The notes beneath the pieces are model-generated. The model ran no database searches and was not told the DNA's origin. It was given only the letters and a program-made list of their open reading frames with translations. 64,000 nucleotides of DNA from Lotus japonicus. Taxonomy: Eukaryota > Streptophyta > Magnoliopsida > Fabales > Fabaceae. This document shows, in pieces, positions 45,306 to 56,200 of this stretch. Each line of letters begins with the position of its first letter. The stretch's first letter is position 1. The stretch lies in assembly GCF_012489685.1 (NCBI RefSeq), contig NC_080042.1:82886397-82950396 (forward strand). The letters are read 5' to 3'. The position numbers and the translations under genes are program-made.

Positions 45306-45774
45306 GAAGAAGAAGAACAACAACAAGAACCAGAAGAAGAAGAAGAAGAAGAGATTCAAATGGTGCAGATCTTGTTCATCCAATCCATTCAAAACCACTC
45401 TCTCACCTTCACCATTCTCCCTTCTTCATTGCTCGCTCTAAACTGAACAAAACCGTTCGGTTTTCGTTTTCTTCTTCCCAATTTCAGATTCACCGTTTCT
45501 TCTCTGAATTCCGCTATAACCAGGTCTGAACGTTGCAACTTTCTGTGTTCGTTGGGTTCTTCAACCGGAATCACAAACAGAATGAGCCTCACGGTGTTTC
45601 TTCCTTGTCGGGTACTGTGAAACTCGTTTCTTTCTTGATTCAACCGATTTGGGGGTGTGTGTGTAACTGTCTGAAACTGTAAGCAAAACCGTTTTTCCTT
45701 CTTTTTCCCCAACTGGGTATTCGTGATGGTGTTCAAGTTTTGAAATTTCGGTGGTGAATTTGGAACGAAAAATA
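45306..45774 (+). other. 5' UTR of the PIRL gene
   Basis: A GAA/GAAC-rich purine tract (45306-45353) is followed by CT-rich leader sequence up to the ATG at 45775. A leader intron is possible (donor-like CCAGGTCTGA near 45520) but not proven. Open frames on either strand here are repeat translations. Confidence 0.45.
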
Positions 45775-47709
45775 ATGGAGTCTTGGTCGTCGGTGGATGG
45801 GGTGGTGGAGGAGATAATGAGGATTCATAGATCTTTGCCGGCGAGGCCTGCGATTGATGAGGTTGAAGCGGCGAATGGTTTGATTGTGAATGTTGAGAAG
45901 GAGGATCAGGTGAGGCTTGAATCCATTGCGAGACAGAGCAAGGGTCCTGATGTGCCTGATGAGCTTTTCATGATCTTGCAAGAGATGCAGAAGAACATGT
46001 TGTATTTCCAGAGTAAGGAGCAGAGGAGGGAGGCTATGAAACTTCTTGATCTTGAGAATGTCCATTCACTGTTTGATGAATTGATTCAGAGAGCTTCCAT
46101 GTGTGTTGCCAATCCCTCCACAAGTACTTCTAGCAAAAAAAGTTACTACAATGGCTCTGCTTCCACGGTTTCGCCTAGCTTGTCGAAGAATTCGGCTTCT
46201 GCTTCTACTTCTGCTTCTAGGGGTGGTTTTGATAGGCCTCCACCTCCTGCATCTGTTGCTTCTTCCAGCTTGATGCAAGCGGAGAGGAAACCTTCCAAGA
46301 GTTCAGAGTTGGTTACTAGAGATGATAGTTATGTGAGTAAGTCCAAGTCCACATTCTACTCCAACGGGTATGGAATTGAACCCAGCATCCCCACCAAAGC
46401 TCAGATATTGGATTCATCATTCAAACCCACAACTACCTCAGGTAACTAACTATTGTCTATTCATGTATGTCTTTCAGCATTCAATTCAGTTGATATTGTT
46501 ATTTGTTTAGGTAGGTAATTGTGTTTTGATGGAATGTTGTTTTGCAGGTAAAGATGGTGATAAGTTAAGTTTGATTAAACTTGCTAGCTTAATTGAAGTT
46601 TCTGCGAAGAAAGGCACTCGTGATCTGAAACTACAGAACAAGCTATTGGATCAAGTTGATTGGCTACCTGATTCATTAGGAAAGTTATCAAGCTTGGTCA
46701 CCCTTGATTTATCAGAGAATCGGATTGTGGCCTTACCTTCCACAATTGGAGGCCTTTCATCATTGACCAGATTGGATTTGCATACCAATAGGATCCAGGA
46801 GCTCCCTGATTCTATTGGAAATCTTCTCAATCTAGTCTATCTAGATCTGCGGGGAAACCAGTTACCATCTCTGCCTGCATCTTTTGGCAGATTGATACGT
46901 CTTGAGGAGGTTGATTTGAGTGCAAATCAGCTTGCTGTGCTTCCTGACACTATAGGCTCACTTGTTAGCCTACAAATATTGAATGTGGAAACAAATGATA
47001 TAGAAGAGATTCCACATTCTATTGGTAATTGTTCTTCCCTTAGAGAGCTTCATGCTGACTATAACCGACTTAAGGCCTTACCAGAAGCTGTAGGGAAGAT
47101 TCAGAGCCTGGAGGTTTTGTCCGTGCGGTACAATAACATCAAACAACTACCCACAACAATGTCATCTCTAACAAGCCTGAAGGAACTTGATGTAAGTTTC
47201 AATGAGCTCGAGTCAGTGCCTGAGAGCTTGTGTTTTGCTACCTCCCTTGTCAGGATGAACATAGGGAACAATTTTGCTGACATGCGAAACTTACCACGAT
47301 CCATTGGGAACCTAGAAATGCTTGAGGAATTGGATATCAGCAATAACCAGATACGTGTCCTTCCTGAATCATTTAAGTTGCTCACAAATCTTCGTGTCCT
47401 GCGAGTGGAAGAGAATCCTCTTGAAGTTCCACCAAGAGATATAGCTGAGAAGGGAGCACAGGTAACCATCCCATTAATGTAGTTCTTTTGAATTTTATAT
47501 TTTGATAAAGATCTTTCTATTTTTGAATCTCAATTTTCATATGTTGGTTTGGTGCATCTTAGGCTGTTGTTCAGTACATGGTTGAGCTTGGGGAGAAGAA
47601 GGATGTTAAACCACAAAAGCCACTAAAGCAGAAAAAGAGTTGGGCTCAGATATGCTTCTTTTCAAAGTCTAACAAAAGAAAGCGCGGCGTTGACTATGTG
47701 AAAACCTGA
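45775..47709 (+). CDS. Plant intracellular Ras-group-related LRR protein (PIRL4/5-like)
   Basis: Exons 45775-46441, 46548-47461 and 47563-47709 join to 1728 nt (575 aa). The start is the first ATG (MESWSSVDGVVEEIMRIHRS); an upstream in-frame GTG is not a likely start. The N-terminal ~220 residues hold a helical segment (DELFMILQEMQKNMLYFQSK) and a Ser-rich linker. Residues about 255-520 are some ten tandem 23-residue LRRs of the Shoc2/Sur-8 type (LxxLDLxxNxIxxLPxxIGxL). The short tail is basic and contains KKSWAQICFF, near where PIRLs carry their family GVYW-type motif. PIRLs are cytosolic LRR proteins related to Ras-binding LRR scaffolds; some Arabidopsis members are needed in gametophytes. 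There is no signal peptide, membrane segment or NB-ARC. All borders are GT-AG. Confidence 0.93.
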
Positions 47710-48330
47710 TTTTATTTAACTACACACCAATGTTGACAAGCAACATATTCCATGAGTAAGTTTTTTTTTTTTCCAGGTCAATACATCACCTACAAAATTA
47801 GCTTTGGGTACTAATTATGAAATAGTTCTAGGCTTAACCTTAGTGCATGACTTTGTGATTAACATTAACCTAGTTTCACCGTCACTACTTGTGGCATGCC
47901 TGAATGATAGCAATGAGGGAATGCAGGGCTGCTACTAATGTTGTCTATCTTCCTATTTTGCAGGGATATCCATTTAAATAGAGACGATGTATCTCTCATT
48001 CTGGGGTCAATAACATGCGTGCCAGAATGAATTAGCAGCCTTTGTTGGATGTTATAATTTGCTTTGACTTGGCGGCACAAATTGTAGATTTCTTGTTCTA
48101 TATATTCTGATTTTTTCCCTGTACAATTTCAATTTTCGATTTAATTTCCTTTGTATTTCAGTTGTCTTGAGGGTAGAAAGAAGTGTACACAATCCAACAG
48201 GCCAAATAGTTATGGAGGGTGGGGGAGAAACCCAAGATGATTATGTACCTTGTTTATGTATAATTTATGTACAACTGCACCTTCAATCCATTGTTAATTA
48301 TTGAATGAATTACACTTACTGTCTGTACTT
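47710..48330 (+). other. 3' UTR of the PIRL gene
   Basis: No coding frame follows the stop. Splice-like signals (TTTTTTCCAG at about 47777 and ATTTTGCAG at about 47963) suggest the 3' UTR may itself be spliced. Polyadenylation is likely around 48300, near AATTATTGAATGAATT. Confidence 0.4.
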
Positions 48331-48900
48331 TGTACCACTTGCAGAAATGTTATCTTCTTTCAGTGAAATGTGCCATCTGAATAGCTAATAAGCCTTGTTA
48401 CTGTTACTGAATGCAATCTAAAATATGAATGAAACTTACATTGCTGTAATGTTCATGTTAAGAAATTGAATACTTCAAGGACTAGTTTCTCTGCAACTTA
48501 TATTAATCATTATCACCATCTTGATTCATTTTACTGTGTGTTCAGCTTTAGAATGTTTTTGCATGTTTTATAATCTTGTTTTTTGTTTTGATTTGAAGCC
48601 TCCATGATTTGTATGTTAGTGGATAATATTAACCTTTCAAACTTCAAAAAGGATACTTAATGAGAAGCAAGTCATAGACCCAGGTCATCCTAACTAGATG
48701 GGCAAAAAAGCCTTGGAGCTTTGCTAGTTATAGTAGCCTAGTGCTAACTAGATTTATCCTCCAGAATGTATACAGTTATTGCCCTAATTTTGTTGGATTC
48801 TGTAGACTTCATGACTCATGACACCTCTGTTGCTATAGACATTTGTGAAAAAATACAAAAAGAGTTCCTAATGAAAGAATAGATAGATAATAGTATATTG

Positions 48901-49954
48901 TAGGCTTAAATGCACTTTTGGTCCCCTACTTATACTCTTTGTGCAAAAATGGTCCCTAAACTTAAAAAATTGCAATTTTGGTCCCACACGTTTACCTCCG
49001 TTAGCACTTTTGGTTTTCCGTTGCCTTTCTGTGAAAAATCTAACGGTTTCTGGAATTTCCAGAAATATTCATCTCCTTCTTCATCACATTCATCATGTTC
49101 TTGACCAATATCATCACCTCACTAAACCATCCCCAGAAACATGAAATTCCCACCCTTAATTTCTTATTTCTAAACACAACACCATAATCAAACCTTAATA
49201 TTTAAAATTGACACAGTACCAACGGATAACAATTGTAAATATTGAGAAATCTTAATATAAAATTAAATAAATTTTAAAGAAAAACAGAGCCAAACACGCA
49301 ATGAGAAAACCCAATAGTTTATTGAGCAAATAGAACCAACACTTTGTCGAAAACTAGAGTGCTGGAAGTAATCAAAATGTAGAATGTAGATGGAAATGCA
49401 ATGAGACTAAAGCCAGTAGCTTTAAGAAAAACACAATCACAAAATTAAAGCATGAGAAGAACGAGAAAGGAGCGAACTTGATGTCGTTTTCGTTGACACC
49501 GTCATGGAAGGAGAGTCGGAGCAGAGAAGAAATCGAATGAGAGTCACTAATTTTAGCTTTGTGGGACTGGTTTTTTCCTTGTGGGGTTTCTAATTTAGCC
49601 TCTTGGGTGAAACAAAGTTTGCATCTTTCTTGGAATTTTTATAGTTTTGTGGACTGGTTTTTTCCTTGTGGGTTTCTAATTTTCTATGCAAATTGAATGA
49701 GAGTCACTAATTTTTCTCTTAAATGACATTTGGGTTTGGGTACGTTTCCAGGGATGATTTAGTGAGGTGATGATATTGGAGATGAAGATGTGAACTAATA
49801 TTTGTGGAAATTCCAGAAACCGTTAGATTTTGGACGGAAAACTAGAAATGCAAATGGAGGTAAACGTGTGGGACTAAAATTGTAGTTTTTAAAGTTTAAG
49901 GACCATTTTCGCACAAATTGTATAAGTGGGGGACCAAAAGTGCAGTTAAGCCTA
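48901..49954. mobile_element. Long-TIR DNA element (MULE-like), non-autonomous
   Basis: The ends are long inverted repeats of about 150-180 bp: 48901 onward reads TAGGCTTAAATGCACTTTTG and 49954 backwards reads TAGGCTTAACTGCACTTTTG. Both continue through matching GGTCCC, CAAAATTG/CAATTTT and AACGGTTTCTGGAATTTCC blocks. A 5-bp direct repeat TATTG flanks it (48896-48900, 49955-49959). The interior has no transposase. Long TIRs suggest a Mutator-like element, but the 5-bp duplication is shorter than the usual 9, so the class is uncertain. Confidence 0.7.
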
Positions 49955-49959
49955 TATTG

Positions 49960-52900
49960 TATCAAAAAAGCATTATATATTAAAGAAATAATGGAAGAAA
50001 AATGATAACTACATTTTCTTGGTATAATAATCTTGCCTTCTTTAATTTGGCAAAGTTTTGGGCTATTAGTCAATTTGGCAGCATGGAAGAAGATAAGTTG
50101 GGCAAGTAAATGCTCTGTGCCTATAATACCCTCTTCCTCCAATGTTTGAAAGTTCATTAATCATACTTTAATGACAACATGGAGTTGTGTTTACATAAAA
50201 CCAAAACATCAGTTTCTGGTCCACCTCTGAGTTCATGGAAGGAAGGGGGGTCCACAGGATCATCCAACACAGGTATGAATGGGATCCTTCTTTCGAGGAA
50301 AGTATGCTTAAAACAGCCAAGGCAGCTTTTTCTCCAGCTGTGATGGTTATGGCGGCCAATTCATTCCTTCAAGTTCAACTCTATTCATGAATCACTAAAA
50401 GTAACGACACACGTTTTATGTATTTTTATTATTTTTTATCATTACATTATTTACATACATTACTTATTTATGTTTTCTTCATATATTACCTTATGTATCT
50501 ATATCCTTTACATTTAGGTGTCCATCAAACATTATTATTGAAATGTCAACAAATGTGGTGCACACCAATAGATTTCAGCTCCTAATTCTTTAGTTAAAAT
50601 GTCAAACTTGAGATTTAAAACGCTGCATGTAATGGCGTAGCACAATTAAACACTCAAGTGGTGCTTTCAAATATGTTTAATTGGAGGATAATGAGTTAAG
50701 GTACTGTAAATCCAGAAACATGCATGTTACATGAAAGATAATATTACATGAAAAGCTGATACATTTGATATTTTTGAAGTGTAGATAACATCTAATTTTT
50801 TTCTCCACTTAGTATATAGGAGAATTTATATGATGATGAATTATGAGAATATGACATTAGTTTTCAAGTAAGAGAGAGACACATAATTTTCAACATCAGA
50901 AAAAATTGAATTGAGAAAATTTAATCTCAGCAGAAATATAAAGAAAAAGTTAGATTCTGGAAAGTGTTGTTAATGGTTTATAAATCGAAATTAAAAAAAA
51001 AAAAGAGTAAAAACTCAATTCAAGTACAACTACCTTAAATTAACTTAAAGTCCCGGCTGTTTAGCGTTTTAGTGGGACCCTTCTCCGGGATTAGTCGACT
51101 AGATTGGTATTTTAGGTAACTGTCATTATATAATGTATTTATTATTCAATTGAAGAGTGGACATTATTGATTGAATATTGATGGGCATGGAGGGGGCACA
51201 AAGTCCTTTAATTAATTTCTAACAATTATTTAACAATCGGTCATTTCATTTGAGTTTTAATTAATGAACGGTTCATACTCATAGGAAGAATATGATTTGA
51301 AAATAATGAACACCCGTAGCTATCATCCATATTGAGACTCTTTTATGCACAATGGACAAACACAACCGAGTCAATCTATACAAAGGCAAAAAATGAAAAC
51401 TGTTAAAGAGACTTTTCATATTAAATATTAATGATAGTCTCTCGAAAATTTTAATTTGACTTATATAAAAAAGAATTTAGCAAATTTTGTGGTGAGTCGT
51501 TTATGATTTAGTGTGAGAATAAAGATCTAAATCATTTGACCTCGAATGGTGTTTCATTTCATGTTTCACACTTGACTTGTAGTGAGGAGAATAGTTAGGT
51601 TGTTGGGGTGAATACTCTTCTCTTAAAAAATGTTACTTTTTCTTTCTCAAGTCTATCAGAAAACACTAGGATCTTAGAACTAGCTTGGACCTGATTATGT
51701 CTAAATTAATTAAGTTCCAGGTAGATCCACATGTGCCTCGTGAAGATTAATCTGAACACTTGGTTGCTTTGCCAGGAGAGTAATGCTAATGTACAACTGT
51801 TATTAACACTTTTTTCCAGATACATTATTAATCTAATACATATAAACTCATGACTTACATTGATAGGTGTGAGTGTTTGTGTCTTCTTTTTATCATATTC
51901 TTAATAGGTGAGGATATAGCATGAAGATAACTTGGTGAGATTATTATGACCAAAAAGAAGATAGATAGAAAGAAAGATAACCATTTTCTTGTAGCAGAGT
52001 TGCTGTTTCAAAAATAACTTTGGGATGAAACCCGTGAATGCTTTCTTGAGTGCACACCTCATCCTTCTAGGATTTTACCTTTTTAAGAGAAAACTCGTGA
52101 ATTTAGCTTGGAAACGATGACAAATATTGATATTTGTATGATCCATGATTTCATGTACGCATCATTTTCTGGCCTAAGTAACTAGTAAGATATAAATATG
52201 AAGTTTGAGGTGTGGAATTCCTCATATTATTCAGGTATTTGTCATTGTCTTGAGCGTTGAGAGTGAGAAAGTTATGGCCATGACCCTATGTTGTGGGCAC
52301 AATTTGGCAACACATGAACATGAATCTTGAGTTAAAAAGGACGGTAGATAAACGGGGCCATCAAAATTTGCTCCAGTTGATAGTGACACAATATATGTCA
52401 CATAGCTGATAGTGAGTTAGACAGTTCCTTCAATAATAAGCCAAATCAGGGACATCTGGTGCCTCTGACAATACATACAATGTGCCCCTCATTTATAACA
52501 ACTAGCAATTCTGCCTGTGAATTATGAATTTGCTGCTATCTACAGATTCAATAATGGTGTCTTCTGTGACTCATCTATTTCCTCATAATCAATTCTGGCA
52601 CCCGGAAGCTACTCACCGAAGTTCTTCCCCATAACTGATTTTGACTTTAAAATCAAGTATAGCAGAATTTCCAAATATGCACTCAGTATATTGAATTAGT
52701 GGACATACAATTCAAAGCATAGTAATTCCAGAAAATTCACTTTGTAGGTTCTTTTCAAAAGTGATTATGGGGCTTTCTACAACAGAACCAAACACACCAA
52801 TCAATTGCTTAAATATAGTTGACAGACAAATGTAGCTTGACCTCAAATCATTTCCGGGAAGACTTGGGTAAAAAACCTGCTAAGATGGATGTTTCTGCCT

Positions 52901-53235
52901 ACATTATACAATTGTGAAATGTTCCTTTCCTTGCCAAGTGGAATGAACAAAACCCTAGCTGGTAAATTGCCAGCACAAGCATTACTAGTAAATCTCTGTT
53001 TTTCTTTATTTTTTGTAACTCCCAGTATAGTATGCTAATACAATTCATTCAGTACATGAATGGGCTCGTCATTCTTTTCCAAAACCAGATTTCAAAAGCT
53101 TCAGCGATAGCCTATAAGGACATTCAAAGGACAAAATGATGGCAGAAAACAAAGTTGCCAAAACTGTTCCTGTATATGCTATAAAATGACTTGCAATCAT
53201 ACGAAAAATGTGACTGCGAAATTCCAACTCTATAT
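49960..53235. other. Mostly empty intergenic region
   Basis: AT-rich, no complete gene recognised. It includes the orphan coding-like exon at 50212-50390 and, at the right end, the probable 3' UTR of the minus-strand phosphate carrier (down to about 52900). Confidence 0.4.
50212..50390 (+). pseudogene. Orphan exon-like open frame of unknown origin
   Basis: After an acceptor-like ACATCAG, a plus-strand frame reads EFMEGRGVHRIIQHRYEWDP and later KTAKAAFSPAVMVMAANSFL, ending at TGA 50388-50390. Its composition is protein-like rather than random, and it lacks an obvious start. I do not recognise the family and find no matching upstream exon, so it may be a gene fragment or a last exon. The antisense frame starting MAAITITAGEKAAL is its shadow or vice versa. 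Confidence 0.3.
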
Positions 53236-56200
53236 CTAGACTGCTGCCGCTTCTAACAAGTCAGTTGCAACTTCACCGCTAGTTGGCCTGCAAAGTTTCA
53301 AAAAACAATAACACGTTTCAGAAAATAGAGAATACAGGTTTAAAGTTGATGTTAGTTCGACACATCATTTCCTAGACAAATCCTTCAGGAATATTAACAT
53401 AAACGTAGATAACAAAAGCCTTAGATTCAAATGATTTTATAATTAACTCTTAGCTTATCAAACAGGATAAAACCATTACATGACAGCGTAGAAATGAAGA
53501 TAGATAAACCTAGAAAGTATTTATTACATTAAAGAGTAGCAATTGACGCCTTTATAAACTTATCATCAGGATCAGATAACATTCTCTGTAATCAACAGTA
53601 CCAGCATGAGTACCAGCCAGTGGCCAGGCCAGAAGTTTGCAAGTAATGCTACTCCATTCTCAGCATTTCTATTTGTTCACATAATTAAATGGGCTATCTT
53701 GTCTACAGTTTTAGTATCATATTTCGTATCCTTAACCATAAAAGCCACTTCATGACCTTCTGTGTTCATTATAATACAGTTTTCATATAATGCTATCTCT
53801 TGATGACATTGCTTTTATGTTTTTTGCACCAAAACTAGACATTTCTCTCCATTCATCTACCAGAGTTTCTGGAAACTAGAAGTATTATCAATAATTGATT
53901 GGTCTTAACATGATTTAAAAGTATAATATTTATATGTTAAGTTTCCTAGTCCTAGACAAACAAAATAGAGAAATAAACTAACTATACTATAAAATTAACC
54001 GTAACAAAATTTTCTCACTGTATCCTAACAGAATTAACTTAACAAACTGAAAAGGGATAATGTTCCTTTCACACCTCTCTTTGAGGTGGAGAGAGGTGAA
54101 ATGAGGAGAGAGATAAGAAGAAAAGAAAAAGTAAGAGAGAGAGAGTATGAGATGTGATAGATGATAAGAGGAGAGAGATAGAAATAAAAAGAGGTGAAAA
54201 TGAAGTGTTTAAAAGATGTGTGTGTATATCATTATTGACTGAAAACATATAACATATATCTCAATTCTCAACACTCCCCCTAAAGCTGGAGGGTATAGAT
54301 CATATGCATCCAGCTTGGAATATATCATTGGCCCCCTTATGGTTTGTTTGACTGTAGAAGAGAAAATGAGCTGAGAGAAGGTGACTAGAGAGAAACTTGT
54401 GACGAAAAAAAGATTTTTAGGTCGTTTGGTACAAAAGAAATAAGAGACAAAGTGAAGAAGAACAAAGTAGTTGGTAGTCTCCTCTCGATTGGTTGAATAG
54501 AAAGTGGAAAGAGAGAAAATTAAGTTTTATATATAATGACAGGTTATTACACATTAGCTTCATATGACCACAAAACTGAAATTCCTGAATTAAATGCTTC
54601 AACCATAAGAACTAGCAGGTTGTGTGAGTCATTGCCTGATACTCAGCATCCGTACTTGATCTAATTGAGATTGTTGCAAGTCAGAACTAATTCTCTAGGA
54701 TTTCCTCAAGGCTAGCTAGAGGAGTCGATGACCACAACAGAAGAAGCAACAACATTAACGAAGGCTAGTAAGGTGGTGAGTGTATTTGGAGCTTAGGGAA
54801 CGATCGGTTTATGGACTTTGAGATGGACAAAGGTGTCGACTTCAACAGTGAAGACAGAGAGACTGAAACTCGTGGCAACAAGATATGGTGGGTCAGTGCT
54901 TACAGCAGCAGGAAATCAAAAAACTGGGATACTAACAAAATAGGGTACCTTAAAAAATCAGGATACTAGAGCTCGACTAGATTGCTTGTTGGGGAGAGAA
55001 TGGTATATTGACATTTGTATAACAGAGTATCAAACTTGTGAAATTCAACAGCAGAATAGTGATGGGAAAGATCACAGAGGATGATACCACTCTAATGTCA
55101 TCTTGAAACTATAAGTATTCTAAATAATTGATTGATGATAGATTTGTCTTAACATGATTCACAAGTACAATATTTATAAATAAGGTTTCCTAGTCGTGGT
55201 CAAACTAAAAAGGGAACAAACTATGTGCATGTTTGGTTTGGTGTTAGAGCCAACACCAACATGATTTCATGTATCTCAATGCACCAACGGAGAAGCTAGA
55301 ATTTACCACGTTGAGTTTAACGTGGATCGGAGAAGTATGATTTTGACACGTCGGTTTCAATGTGGTGGATTCACGTTGAGTTCAACGGAAATCCAAGCGC
55401 ACACTATAACAATAAGATAACGGAATGATATCTAATCCTAAAAAAATTAATCCTAACAGAATTATCTCAACAAACTATAACCTAACAGTATTATATCAAC
55501 AAACTAAAACATACATCCCAATAGAGTCAAAAGGTAAAGTTAACTTCTTGCTAAAGTAAAGCCATATGCAAATAATTTTTAGTCAATAAGGAAAAATGAG
55601 TCATCAGTTACTCTTATGAGGAATCAATATGAAAAGTAGTCAATAGGCAAATGCCTCAATCACTATTTAAAGGTAGTAAGTTCATGTGACCAGGCCATGA
55701 CCCAAAGCCATTGAAAGCCATAATGCAAATGCATGCACAAGCGAGAACATGATTCCTGACACGGTAACATATGACACCTTTTCCATATTGACAACTGAAA
55801 GTTCACAAATGATCAACTCCCTGTCTCCCTCTCCCCAAGGCAGCATCATACATACCATGTGCAAGCAGAAGCATAGGAAGGTTCGTGTGTTAAAAACTTA
55901 AAATCAATATATAGTCCTTAAAATTCTCTTATATGGTGATTACTTTTGATCAAAAGAATCAAAATCTGAAATCCAGACTGCGTGAACAAATTTCTGCTTC
56001 GTGAAAACTTCATAGGGATTTCAGACCAAATGTCTGCCTCATTGAGTGGCACACATGCTTTTCTGTATAAGATTAATCTTCACACTTAAATTATTAGTTA
56101 TCTATATTTTTCAACAGTTTGCACTGTTCCACACACACACACACACACACAGAGCACCGTGAAGTATAATCATGACTTTATGAGTTATGAGCAAAATACA

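Larger units (their letters stand above)
53870..55529 (-). mobile_element. Degenerate Copia element in last intron of PHT3;3
   Basis: Related LTR-like sequences lie at 53870-54273 and about 55104-55529. Shared stretches include TTGATT...TCTTAACATGATT, AGTTTCCTAGTC / GGTTTCCTAGTC and CCTAACAGAATTA. On the minus strand a primer-site-like TGGTATCA follows the right LTR (about 55083-55090) and a purine tract (complement of CTCCCCCTAAAGC) precedes the left LTR at 54274. A Copia RNase H piece (SIRSSTDAEYQAM) is readable at about 54680-54620 (-). The interior is otherwise lost. One MITE lies in each LTR, so the element is old. Confidence 0.68.

Noticed and set aside
45039..45398. Minus-strand frame with long Phe/Leu runs
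   Set aside because: Antisense of the GAA-rich leader of the PIRL gene; low complexity.
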